Positions 44,085 to 52,337 of a stretch of 64,000 bases of DNA are shown in pieces. The stretch's first letter is position 1, and each line of letters opens with the position of its first letter. Origin of the DNA: Candidatus Kapaibacterium sp. GTDB taxonomy: Bacteria; Bacteroidota; Ignavibacteria; Kapaibacteriales; NICIL-2. The stretch spans positions 868,001 through 932,000 of the forward strand of contig BPHK01000001.1 of assembly GCA_026003495.1 (NCBI GenBank). The letters run 5' to 3'. Below the pieces are notes generated by a model. That model was given only the letters and a program-made list of their open reading frames with translations. It was not told the DNA's origin and made no database searches. The position numbers and the translations under genes were made by a program.

Positions 44085-45239
44085 TTACACTCCCTTTTCC
44101 AAACCGATGGTGTATGGCGGTGAAGTTTCGAATACCTGATCTTTCCACCGAATCGAGCGCGAGAGCGCAAGGAAGGGAAGCGAAAGCTCAAGGAAGCCAA
44201 ATGCGAGCGTGGTTGGAAAAATCCACCAGACCAAGTCACGCCGACCCAGACGCACCAGTGACGGAACATTGAGCACAGCATCGGCACCAAGACGCGCAAG
44301 TACAATCGCGGCAGTGATCAACCAGCTTCCTGCTGCTGCAGACGCAATGACCCCAAGCCAATAGAGGAGTGTTGTAGCGACGAACGTATAAGCACGCCAG
44401 CCGAGTGCTTTTGCGCCGTGGACCCACCGCTGGTGCTGCTGGATGTATTCTGCAAGTGTCGCGCATGCTTCTGTTTCCACACACGACTCTTTCGAGCACA
44501 CGTAGGCGATCCCCAGCCCAGCGCGTCCAACCGCTTGGAGGAGCGCTAAATCTTCGGTGACCGAAAAAGGAATTGCTCGGTAGCCGCCGAGCATGCAATA
44601 GGCTTCGCGTTGAATGGACATGTTGTTGCCGAAGCAGCCGAGGAACTGTCGGTAGTACACGCCTGCACTGGCCATTGTGTTCGTCGTGTTCCATTCGACC
44701 GCTTGAAATCGAGCGAAAGGATCGGTTCCAGCAACGAGTGTGTATGCGCAGACCATTGCAACATCGCTGCTGCGATATGCAGCAACGTGGGCATGTACCC
44801 AGCGAGGATCAACGGCGCAATCTGCATCGGTGAGCAGGATGATCTCCCCGCTGGCATGGAGAATGCCGTAGTCGAGCGCGCCAGCCTTTCCACGGAGGTT
44901 CCCGCTTCGCGGTTCAGTAAGCGATAAAACTCGAAGCTCCGGGATGCGCTCAGCATAGCTTGCGACAACGGCTGCTGTACGATCGGTGGAGCGGTCATCA
45001 ACGACGATGATCTCCAAGCGGTCGGAAGGATAATCCAGTGATGCCAGCGATTCCAGACATCGGGCGATGCGATGCTCTTCGTTGCGAGCGGGGACAACGA
45101 TGCTCACGAGTGGCAAACGATCCTCGGTCGGTTGGGTGGATTGGCGACGCCGCTCCAGCCATGCACCAGCGACCATGAGAGCGGTGCGCACCCAGTACGT
45201 CGCGATCGAAACGATACCGAGTAGAGTTGCCAATTCCAC
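44085..45239 (-). CDS. Membrane glycosyltransferase, family GT2
   Basis: A 384-residue protein with one N-terminal membrane helix (about 3-24), a GT-A catalytic domain (LPLVSIVVPARNEEHRI, EIIVVDDRSTDRT, LLTDADCAVDP with the DxD, SVTEDLAL and the QQHQRW motif of processive-type GT2 enzymes) and three or so C-terminal helices. Such enzymes build polysaccharides or glycolipids at the inner membrane. The start is GTG at 45239, four bases after the recX stop; ATG alternatives would cut the first membrane helix. Coupled to recX and followed by the MFS gene; sugar donor and acceptor unknown. Confidence 0.88.
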   Translation of the reverse strand: MELATLLGIVSIATYWVRTALMVAGAWLERRRQSTQPTEDRLPLVSIVVPARNEEHRIARCLESLASLDYPSDRLEIIVVDDRSTDRTAAVVASYAERIPELRVLSLTEPRSGNLRGKAGALDYGILHASGEIILLTDADCAVDPRWVHAHVAAYRSSDVAMVCAYTLVAGTDPFARFQAVEWNTTNTMASAGVYYRQFLGCFGNNMSIQREAYCMLGGYRAIPFSVTEDLALLQAVGRAGLGIAYVCSKESCVETEACATLAEYIQQHQRWVHGAKALGWRAYTFVATTLLYWLGVIASAAAGSWLITAAIVLARLGADAVLNVPSLVRLGRRDLVWWIFPTTLAFGFLELSLPFLALSRSIRWKDQVFETSPPYTIGLEKGV

Positions 45240-45242
45240 GTG

Positions 45243-45902
45243 CTATGACCTGCCAGATGAAGGTTCGAACAGTGATTCGAGGACGCGTCGAACTACATCG
45301 TGGGAAAATCCGCGGCGGAGCAATGCATCGCGGACGCGGCGCTGTTGCTGCTCGATCGGACGGCTAGCGTTTCGACGCAACGCACGGAGCGCAGCCTCGC
45401 GAGCGTGCTGCTCTTCGTCCGATGATGGATATTCCGTTGCTAATACTTCCTGCACGATGTGTTCTGGAATACCACGTACACGGAGCTGGTTGCTTATTGC
45501 TCGCGCAGAGAGCATGCGGAGTCGGGCAGTATCGCGGACAAATGCCCGCGCAAAGCGCTCGTCGTCGAGTCTGCCGAACCGACGGAGTAGTTCGAGCACG
45601 GTGCGAATATCGTCATCGCCAGCACCGAGTGTGTGTAATCGTTTCGCAACTTCGGCGCTCGAACGTAGGCGATAGGCTAAAAATCGTTCCAGACGTGCGA
45701 TGAGTTGCAGTGCGCGGTCGGTTCGCTCGATAATGGCGTACGTCTCGGCATTGATGTCCTGACCAGTTGCGATGTGGAGCTGCTCTGCGGTAGCTGCATC
45801 GAGCTGGAAGGTACGTTGCTCGCCGTCGCGTGTTTTCAGTTCGAGGACGATCGTTCCTGCGCGAGGAGCAAGCCACCACCGCAGAACGTGCGCGTCAGGC
45901 AT
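45243..45902 (-). CDS. recX: Regulatory protein RecX
   Basis: A 219-residue modulator of RecA filaments. Its three-helix repeats are visible: FLAYRLRSSAEVAKRL, DDIRTVLELLRRFGRLDDERFARAFVRD, ISNQLRVRGIP, and the C-terminal DALLRRGFSHDVVRRVLE. An N-terminal ~65-residue extension (WWLAPRAGTIVLELKTRDGE) is typical of longer RecX proteins. ATG 45902 lies four bases after the recA stop. Coding further upstream runs into recA and is rejected. Confidence 0.93.
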   Translation of the reverse strand: MPDAHVLRWWLAPRAGTIVLELKTRDGEQRTFQLDAATAEQLHIATGQDINAETYAIIERTDRALQLIARLERFLAYRLRSSAEVAKRLHTLGAGDDDIRTVLELLRRFGRLDDERFARAFVRDTARLRMLSARAISNQLRVRGIPEHIVQEVLATEYPSSDEEQHAREAALRALRRNASRPIEQQQRRVRDALLRRGFSHDVVRRVLESLFEPSSGRS

Positions 45903-45906
45903 AGCG

Positions 45907-46956
45907 CTACGTGGCGGGCTGTTCGACTGGGAGCCCGAGCTTCGTACGAACCTCTCGCTCCAGCTCTGCCAGGAGATCGGGACTTTCTTGCAGCAATTTG
46001 CGGAGTGCATCGCGCCCTTGAACGCGTTCGCTCTTGTAGGTAAGCCACGAACCGCTGCGCGTGATGATCCCGTGTTCGAGTGCGACGTCAATCATGTCGC
46101 TGATCTTGGAGATGCCTTCGTTGTAAAGGATATCGAACTCGCACTCGCGGAAGGGTGGGGCGACTTTGTTCTTGACAATTTTAGCACGGACGCGGTTGCC
46201 GATGATTTCGTTGCCTTCCTTGATGACATCTTTGCGACGAATGTCAATGCGGACGGAGGCGTAGTACTTGAGGGCGTTTCCGCCAGTGGTGGTTTCGGGG
46301 TTGCCGTAGACAACACCGATCTTTTGGCGGAGCTGGTTGGTGAAGATGACGACGGTATTCGAACGTCCAATGGCAGCTTGCAGCTTTCGCATTGCCTGGC
46401 TCATGAGCCGGGCTTGAGAGCCCATCTGTGCTTCACCCATTTCACCTTCGATTTCAACGCGTGGCGTCAGCGCAGCCACAGAGTCAATAACGATAACATC
46501 CACTGCACCGCTTCGCACGAGCGTTTCGACGATTTCGAGCGCCTGCTCACCGAATTCTGGTTGGGAAACAAGGAGCGTGTCGAGATTGACACCTAAGCGC
46601 TGCGCATAGTTGATGTCGAGTGCGTGCTCAGTATCCACGATGGCTGCAATACCGCCGCGCTTTTGTGCTTCAGCGATCACTTGCAAGCACACCGTCGTTT
46701 TCCCCGAAGATTCTGGGCCGAAAATTTCGATGATACGCCCGCGAGGAAAACCACCGACACCGACTGCTGCATCGAGCGACAGGCAACCGGTCGAGATTGC
46801 TTCGACCTGCAGAGGTGTGGCATCGGTAAAGCGCAGAATCGCACCCTTGCCGTGCTGGCGTTCGATTTGCTCGATGGCTTGCATGGCGAGCTTGAGCTTT
46901 TCGGGTGGGGGCGTTACTCCTGCAGCAGGGGTGCCACCATTTTTCGCTTCGGGCAT
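45907..46956 (-). CDS. recA: Recombinase RecA
   Basis: A 349-residue DNA-dependent ATPase that drives strand exchange and the SOS response. Walker A is GPESSGKTT, Walker [13 protein letters not shown], and the signature [14 protein letters not shown] is intact. The MAW and L2 loop [22 protein letters not shown] is conserved. ATG 46956 has a GGAG site eight bases upstream. A longer start at 46983 is unlikely because the -7 box covers that area. No SOS-box was identified upstream, but the operator of this phylum is not known well. Confidence 0.98.
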   Translation of the reverse strand: MPEAKNGGTPAAGVTPPPEKLKLAMQAIEQIERQHGKGAILRFTDATPLQVEAISTGCLSLDAAVGVGGFPRGRIIEIFGPESSGKTTVCLQVIAEAQKRGGIAAIVDTEHALDINYAQRLGVNLDTLLVSQPEFGEQALEIVETLVRSGAVDVIVIDSVAALTPRVEIEGEMGEAQMGSQARLMSQAMRKLQAAIGRSNTVVIFTNQLRQKIGVVYGNPETTTGGNALKYYASVRIDIRRKDVIKEGNEIIGNRVRAKIVKNKVAPPFRECEFDILYNEGISKISDMIDVALEHGIITRSGSWLTYKSERVQGRDALRKLLQESPDLLAELEREVRTKLGLPVEQPAT

Positions 46957-46980
46957 GGGGATGTCTCCAGTTGTTCTGCG

Positions 46981-46988
46981 CAAAAATA
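46981..46988 (-). promoter_or_regulatory. Putative -7 promoter box (TATTTTTG) for recA
   Basis: Perfect TAnnTTTG match on the minus strand, 24 bases upstream of the recA ATG. It supports ATG 46956 over the longer start. Confidence 0.45.
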
Positions 46989-46997
46989 CCTCTACAG

Positions 46998-47040
46998 TCC
47001 AAAAGGGAAAGCGCTGGAAAGAATTTCTCCTTCCAGCGCT
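46998..47040 (-). terminator. Rho-independent terminator after rplS
   Basis: On the minus strand a perfect 10-base-pair stem (AGCGCTGGAA with its complement, 11-base loop, 47010-47040) is followed by TTTCCCTTTTGG. It starts 21 bases after the rplS stop and separates rplS from recA. Confidence 0.8.
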
Positions 47041-47061
47041 CGAAGAATTCGTCGCGTGGTA

Positions 47062-47430
47062 TCAATCCTGGTGGAGCTTCCGGCGAATTTTCCGCTCAGA
47101 CATACCACGCAGGTAGAAGAGCTTGGCGCGTCGCACGTGCCCACGCCGCTCAACGGTGATACTCTGGATGAACGGCGAATAGAGTGGAAAAACACGCTCG
47201 ACGCCAACGCCGTTAGAAATTTTCCGCACGCGGAAGGTCTGGTTCGGTCCGGAGCCGCGACGAGCAATGACTACACCAGTAAAGTTCTGCGTGCGTTCTT
47301 TATCACCTTCGATCACACGCAACGAAACAGTGACCGTATCGCCCGGCCCGAACTCTGGGATCTCGGTATTACCGCGCAACGCGAGCGCTTGCTCGATGAC
47401 CATCTGCTCGACTTTCTGGAGCTTATTCAT
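47062..47430 (-). CDS. rplS: 50S ribosomal protein L19
   Basis: A 122-residue ribosomal protein. Recognised by [30 protein letters not shown] and the C-terminal [13 protein letters not shown] then RRAKLFYLR. The start ATG follows AAGGAG-like sequence in TCTCCTTTGAG (read on the minus strand as CTCAAAGGAGA). It stands alone between its own promoter box and terminator; trmD and rpsP are not beside it. Confidence 0.97.
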   Translation of the reverse strand: MNKLQKVEQMVIEQALALRGNTEIPEFGPGDTVTVSLRVIEGDKERTQNFTGVVIARRGSGPNQTFRVRKISNGVGVERVFPLYSPFIQSITVERRGHVRRAKLFYLRGMSERKIRRKLHQD

Positions 47431-47471
47431 AGGGTGCGCCTCTCAAAGGAGATTCCACTGCTAACCGAGCG

Positions 47472-47479
47472 CAAAAATA
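47472..47479 (-). promoter_or_regulatory. Putative -7 promoter box (TATTTTTG) for rplS
   Basis: Perfect TAnnTTTG match on the minus strand, 41 bases upstream of the rplS ATG, back to back with the lepA promoter. Confidence 0.45.
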
Positions 47480-47486
47480 CGAGCAG

Positions 47487-47520
47487 TTGCCCAACGCCGT
47501 CTTCTGCCAGAGTAATTTTG
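47487..47520 (+). promoter_or_regulatory. Putative promoter for lepA (TTG and TAATTTTG)
   Basis: TTG at 47487-47489 and TAATTTTG at 47513-47520 are 23 bases apart, fitting the Bacteroidota -33/-7 arrangement. The lepA ATG is 41 bases downstream. Confidence 0.5.
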
Positions 47521-47561
47521 CCACCTTACAGAATTGCTATCGCGCTTTTTTTCGAGCATTG

Positions 47562-49370
47562 ATGGATCACATTCGCAACTTCTGCATCATCGCGCACATC
47601 GACCATGGCAAATCTACTCTGGCCGATCGGCTGCTGGAGCGGACCGGCCGTGTCACTGCACGCCAGATGGTTACCGACCAAATTCTCGACGATAACCCAC
47701 TCGAACAAGAGCGTGGCATTACGATCAAGCTCCATGCGGTGCAGATGGACTACACCGCACGCAATGGGCGAACCTACACGCTCAACCTAATTGACACGCC
47801 CGGACATGTTGACTTCTCCTACGAAGTCTCCCGTTCACTGGCTGCGTGTGAAGGGGCACTTCTGGTCGTTGACGCAACCCAGGGCGTCGAAGCGCAGACG
47901 ATTTCGAACCTGTACTTAGCTGTTGATGCTGGGCTGGAGATCATCCCCGTCATCAACAAGATTGACTTGCCTGCAGCGGAGACAATGCTCGAAAGTGTGA
48001 TTGCTCAGGTCATTGACCTTATCGGGTGCAAGCGCGAGGAAATCATCCTTGCCTCGGCAAAGGCGGGAATTGGTGTTGATGATATTCTCGAAGCAGTTGT
48101 TGCGCGCATTCCGCCGCCGAAGGGAAATCCCGACGCACCGCTTCGAGCGTTGATTTACGACTCGCTCTATGACCCGTACCGCGGCGTGGTGGTCAACGTG
48201 CGCATTTTCGATGGCACGTTGCGGGAGAAAGATTCAGTGCTGTTCATGGCAACGGGGCAAGTCTACCAAGTTGATGAAGTTGGCGTTCTCTACATGGAGC
48301 AGCACCGGACAGGGGAGCTGAGTGCAGGGAACGTCGGCTACTTTACCGCTTCGATCCGCCGCGTGCGGGATACGAAAGTCGGCGACACCGTCACCCACGC
48401 GCAGCGCCCGTGCTCGGAGCCAATTGCCGGCTTTCGTGAGGTCAAGCCGATGGTGTTCAGCGGCATTTATCCGGCCGATAGCGACGATTTTGAGGATCTC
48501 CGCGACGCCCTGGAAAAACTTGCGCTCAATGACGCTGCAATTCACTACGAACCGGAAACCTCCGCCGCACTCGGTTTCGGCTTCCGCTGCGGATTTCTCG
48601 GTTTGCTCCACATGGAAATCGTCCAAGAACGGCTCGAACGCGAGTTCGGGCAGACAATCGTCACCACGGTCCCAAACGTCCGCTACTTGGTGCGGCGCAC
48701 CGATGGCACCGAGCAATGGGTCGAAAATCCAGCACAAATGCCCGAGCCGGTTAAGATCGCGGAAATTCTCGAGCCGTACATCCGCGCACAAATCATTACG
48801 CCAACCGAGTACCTTGGCCCGATCATGCAGCTGTGCATCGAGCGGCGCGGGACGGTCCTTGGGCAGCACTACCTTACGCAAACGCGTGTTGACTTGAGCG
48901 TCGAGCTTCCGCTTGCCGAAGTTGTCTTTGATTTTTACGACAAACTCAAGAGCATCTCGCGCGGTTATGCCTCGCTCGACTACGAGTACAGCGACTACAA
49001 GCCCGGCGACCTTGTCAAGCTCGACATCCTGCTCAACGGCGATCCAGTGGATGCACTTTCGACAATTGTCCATCGCCAGAAGGCGTACGAGTGGGGGCGC
49101 CGGCTCTGCTCGAAGCTCAAGAAGCTCATCCCGCGGCATCTGTTCGAGGTCGTCATCCAAGCGGCGATCGGATCGAAGATCATCGCGCGCGATAGCATTG
49201 CGCCGCTCCGCAAGAATGTGCTCGCCAAATGTTATGGCGGCGATGTTACCCGCAAGCGCAAACTCCTCGAAAAGCAAAAAGAAGGCAAAAAGCGAATGAA
49301 GCAAATTGGACGTGTCGAAGTGCCCCAGGAGGCGTTCTTGGCGGTGCTTCGTTTGGGCGATGAATCATAA
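47562..49370 (+). CDS. lepA: Elongation factor 4 (LepA)
   Basis: A 602-residue translational GTPase that back-translocates or remodels stalled ribosomes. It begins [19 protein letters not shown] (G1 AHIDHGKST), then DTPGHVDF (G3) and NKIDLP (G4); the LepA-specific C-terminal domain ([38 protein letters not shown]) is complete. ATG 47562 is chosen because family similarity starts there; an upstream in-frame stretch carries the promoter. lepB follows 15 bases later, the common lepA-lepB order. Confidence 0.97.
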   Translation: MDHIRNFCIIAHIDHGKSTLADRLLERTGRVTARQMVTDQILDDNPLEQERGITIKLHAVQMDYTARNGRTYTLNLIDTPGHVDFSYEVSRSLAACEGALLVVDATQGVEAQTISNLYLAVDAGLEIIPVINKIDLPAAETMLESVIAQVIDLIGCKREEIILASAKAGIGVDDILEAVVARIPPPKGNPDAPLRALIYDSLYDPYRGVVVNVRIFDGTLREKDSVLFMATGQVYQVDEVGVLYMEQHRTGELSAGNVGYFTASIRRVRDTKVGDTVTHAQRPCSEPIAGFREVKPMVFSGIYPADSDDFEDLRDALEKLALNDAAIHYEPETSAALGFGFRCGFLGLLHMEIVQERLEREFGQTIVTTVPNVRYLVRRTDGTEQWVENPAQMPEPVKIAEILEPYIRAQIITPTEYLGPIMQLCIERRGTVLGQHYLTQTRVDLSVELPLAEVVFDFYDKLKSISRGYASLDYEYSDYKPGDLVKLDILLNGDPVDALSTIVHRQKAYEWGRRLCSKLKKLIPRHLFEVVIQAAIGSKIIARDSIAPLRKNVLAKCYGGDVTRKRKLLEKQKEGKKRMKQIGRVEVPQEAFLAVLRLGDES

Positions 49371-49385
49371 TTGGAGCGTTTGGCA

Positions 49386-50327
49386 ATGTTCAAAGAACTC
49401 TGGCAGCAAGTTGTCCGCTTCTACCAGTGGCGGAAACAGCGCAAAGCAGAACGCAAGCGCCGCTACAGGCAAATGACATTCCCGCAAAAGGTCGTCGCAT
49501 GGGTGCGTTCGCTCGCAGGCGCATTCATCGTCGTCGTGATTCTCAACGGACTGGCGGTGGCTGCGTTCGAAGTGCCCACAGGCTCGATGGAAAACACAGT
49601 GATGGCGGGAGAGAACCTCTTCGTCAACAAGTTCATCTTCGGTCCCTCGACGCCGCAGATTATTCCGCTGTTCAACATCCCGCTGCCATACTACAAGCTC
49701 CCACCACTGCGCGACCCACAGCGGGGGGATGTGATTGTCTTCATCTACCCTGGCGATCGGGACGAGGTAAAGCCGAAAGAGTTCATGTACTACCTAAAAC
49801 GTTGCATCGCAGTTGCGGGCGATACCTTGCTCATCCGCAACGACAGTGTGTTTGTCAACGGGCAGTTTATGCCATTCCCCAAGCATGCAAAGTTTTTACC
49901 CACACCAGATGATCCCTCGCGCATTTTCCCGCCCGGCAAAGGCTGGACGCGGAGCAACTATGGACCACTACGCATCCCGAAGAAAGGGGACATCATCTCT
50001 CTGGATGCAAACAACCTCATCGAGTGGGAAATCTTCATCCGACGCGAAGGGCACGATGTGGACTTCCGCTTGGGAGAGGTGTACATTGACGGAAAGCCAA
50101 CCACCACGTACACTGTCGAGCGCGATTACGTCTTCGGCATGGGCGATAACCGCAACAATTCACTCGACAGCCGCTACTGGGGTTTTATTCCGAAGGAGTA
50201 CGTCGTCGGTACGCCACTGTTTGTCTATTGGTCATGGGAGAAAACCGACCTCAATGGGAATCCACTGCCACTTCTCAAACGGCTTACACGAATCCGATGG
50301 TCGCGCCTTGGAACGATCGTCCGCTGA
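49386..50327 (+). CDS. lepB: Signal peptidase I (first copy)
   Basis: A 313-residue membrane serine protease that removes signal peptides. It has a basic cytoplasmic start, one membrane helix (about 41-62), catalytic Ser67 in VPTGSMENT, catalytic Lys138 in YYLKRCIAVAGD, and the family box GDNRNNSLDSRYWG. The Ser motif has Asn instead of Pro two residues after Met. GGAG lies 11 bases before ATG 49386. A long insertion between about residues 80 and 110 (PSTPQIIPLFNIPLPYYK) is shared with the second copy's PPPTIPL segment. Followed by a second signal peptidase gene. Confidence 0.95.
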   Translation: MFKELWQQVVRFYQWRKQRKAERKRRYRQMTFPQKVVAWVRSLAGAFIVVVILNGLAVAAFEVPTGSMENTVMAGENLFVNKFIFGPSTPQIIPLFNIPLPYYKLPPLRDPQRGDVIVFIYPGDRDEVKPKEFMYYLKRCIAVAGDTLLIRNDSVFVNGQFMPFPKHAKFLPTPDDPSRIFPPGKGWTRSNYGPLRIPKKGDIISLDANNLIEWEIFIRREGHDVDFRLGEVYIDGKPTTTYTVERDYVFGMGDNRNNSLDSRYWGFIPKEYVVGTPLFVYWSWEKTDLNGNPLPLLKRLTRIRWSRLGTIVR

Positions 50328-50379
50328 GCAGGGCACAAAGCCAACGACTGCCTCATCGCTACCGACTGCGTCAAGGCAG

Positions 50380-51108
50380 GTGCGGCTGTTCCCTGCGTTG
50401 GTGGCGGCAGTGCTTGGAGCAATCGTTCTGCGTTCGATTGCGATAGGTGTCTTCGTGATTCCAAGTCGTTCGATGGAACCGACGCTTCTGGCTGGGGATG
50501 TTGTGCTCGTTAGCAAGCTGAGCTTTTGGCTTGCGCCTCCGCCGACAATTCCGCTCACCGATGTCGTGCTCGAGCGTCGGCCTCGCCTACTGTGGCGTGC
50601 GCCCCAGCGCGGAGACATTATCGTCTTCCGGTTCGCCTACCATGCGCAGTTCCCCACTGAGCCGGAGTTTTTCGTCAAACGCATCGTTGGGCTGCCCGGC
50701 GATACGTTGTGGGTGGTAGGCGATAGCGTCTTTCGGAAACCACAACGCATTCCACGACAGAAGACCGGTGTGTACACTGGCATGGTAGTCGTACCGAAGG
50801 AGGGCATGAACGTCACTCTCGACCGAACGACGCTGCGGTATTGGCAACCGTTTATCGAACGGGAAGGACACCGAGCAGAGTTAGTTCGTGGCTTGGTGGT
50901 GCTCGATGGGCAATCGCGCTCGAGTTACACGTTCGAACAGAATTTTTACTACGTCCTCGGGGACAATCGTGCTGGCAGCTTCGATTCGCGCAGCTGGGGA
51001 TTCGTTGCTGAATCCGACATCATCGGCATGCCAGTTCTTGTGCTGTGGTCTCGATCGCCGGTGCTGGGGCACGTGCGGTGGAATCGTCTGGGGGTGGTGC
51101 CACGATGA
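50380..51108 (+). CDS. Signal peptidase I (second copy)
   Basis: A shorter (about 242 residues) signal peptidase I. Catalytic Ser31 is in VIPSRSMEPT, Lys100 in FFVKRIVGLPGD, and the closing box is GDNRAGSFDSRSWG. It keeps the Pro of the Ser motif, unlike the first copy. No ATG precedes the membrane helix: GTG 50380 is chosen, but TTG 50308 (overlapping the first copy by 20 bases) would add a 24-residue cytoplasmic start. The last four bases overlap hemW (ATGA). Having two copies may reflect different substrates. Confidence 0.88.
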   Translation: MRLFPALVAAVLGAIVLRSIAIGVFVIPSRSMEPTLLAGDVVLVSKLSFWLAPPPTIPLTDVVLERRPRLLWRAPQRGDIIVFRFAYHAQFPTEPEFFVKRIVGLPGDTLWVVGDSVFRKPQRIPRQKTGVYTGMVVVPKEGMNVTLDRTTLRYWQPFIEREGHRAELVRGLVVLDGQSRSSYTFEQNFYYVLGDNRAGSFDSRSWGFVAESDIIGMPVLVLWSRSPVLGHVRWNRLGVVPR

Positions 51109-52295
51109 AGCGCTCGATAGGGCTCTACGTTCACATCCCATTCTGCCAGCACAAGTGCTCGTATTGCGATTTTTACTCCGTTGTCTCGCTGGAAGCGATG
51201 GAGCGCTTCACCGAAACCATCGTCAAGGAAATTCGTTTGTGGGCTCAGCAGGAGCAACTCGATGCAACAGTCGAAACAATCTTCTGGGGCGGGGGAACGC
51301 CGTCACTGCTGGAGTGCACGCAGGCAGAGCAGATTGCATCAGCCTTACGGAGCGTGTTTTCGCTCGCACCGAGCTACGAATGGACGATCGAAGCCAACCC
51401 AGGCACCGTGACACTCGAAAAGCTCCGATACTATCGCGAACTTGGCATCAATCGCATCAGTTTTGGCGTGCAGTCGTTCGATCATCGCGAGCTTGAGTTT
51501 CTCGAGCGAATCCATTCAGCACAGCAAGCCGAGGAAGCGGTGGAACTGGCTCGCCGCGCTGGATTCAACAACGTCAATCTCGATGTGATCTATGCTCTCC
51601 CCGGGCAGGACCTTGAAACATACCAACGAACACTCGAGCGGGTGTGTGCCTTGGCACCTGAGCATATATCGGCGTATAGTTTGGTGTACGAACACGGTAC
51701 ACCACTCTATCGCCAACTGCAGCGAGGAGCGATCATCCCACTCGATGAGGACCAGGAGGCAGCTTTCTATTCGAAGACCGTTGAGTTTCTTGCGCAGCGG
51801 GGATACCGTCAGTACGAAGTCTCCAACTTTGCGCGACCGGGACGACAGTGCCGCCACAATTTGCTCTATTGGCGTCGCGGCCAATATGTTGGGTTTGGGC
51901 CTTCGGCGCACAGCCACGTTGACAACATCCGCTGGAGCAACGTGCGAAGCCTTCGCCGGTATTTCGATGCAATCGAGCGGGGGAGCTTGCCTATTGTGGC
52001 ACGTGAACATTTGACGATCGAACAGCAACGGGCAGAGTCCATCTTTCTTGGACTTCGCGCCGATGGAATCGAGCTGGATGCATTTGCTCGTGCCTATGGT
52101 GTCTGGCTCGACCGTGGCATGCTCGGTGACATGATAACCGAGTGGCAGCAGAAAGGATGGGCATGTCTTGATGGCAGAAGGTTGCACTTGACATCGCGTG
52201 GCTATGCGCTCTGCGACGCACTCACGCTCCAGCTGCTCGATGCCCTCGAGCGTGCTCAGAGCGCATCTGGCAGTTTTGTAGATTGCAACGTTTAG
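51105..52295 (+). CDS. hemW: Heme chaperone HemW (radical SAM, HemN-like)
   Basis: A 396-residue radical SAM protein. The cluster motif is C-x3-C-x2-C in FCQHKCSYCDF (Cys14, 18, 21), preceded by LYVHIPF. The GGGTPSLL, GINRISFGVQSF and NVNLDVIYALPGQ motifs follow, and the C-terminal HemN/HemW domain (SIFLGLRADGIEL) is complete. HemW inserts heme rather than oxidising coproporphyrinogen; older annotations call such proteins HemN. ATG 51105 overlaps the previous stop by four bases. Confidence 0.93.
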   Translation: MKRSIGLYVHIPFCQHKCSYCDFYSVVSLEAMERFTETIVKEIRLWAQQEQLDATVETIFWGGGTPSLLECTQAEQIASALRSVFSLAPSYEWTIEANPGTVTLEKLRYYRELGINRISFGVQSFDHRELEFLERIHSAQQAEEAVELARRAGFNNVNLDVIYALPGQDLETYQRTLERVCALAPEHISAYSLVYEHGTPLYRQLQRGAIIPLDEDQEAAFYSKTVEFLAQRGYRQYEVSNFARPGRQCRHNLLYWRRGQYVGFGPSAHSHVDNIRWSNVRSLRRYFDAIERGSLPIVAREHLTIEQQRAESIFLGLRADGIELDAFARAYGVWLDRGMLGDMITEWQQKGWACLDGRRLHLTSRGYALCDALTLQLLDALERAQSASGSFVDCNV

Positions 52296-52337
52296 CATGC
52301 AACAGACAATCGTTCAACGATCAGGTCAGGAATCTCG

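Noticed and set aside
48234-49304. 356-codon open frame antisense to lepA
   Set aside because: lepA is universally conserved in the same stretch; the antisense frame shows no recognisable feature.
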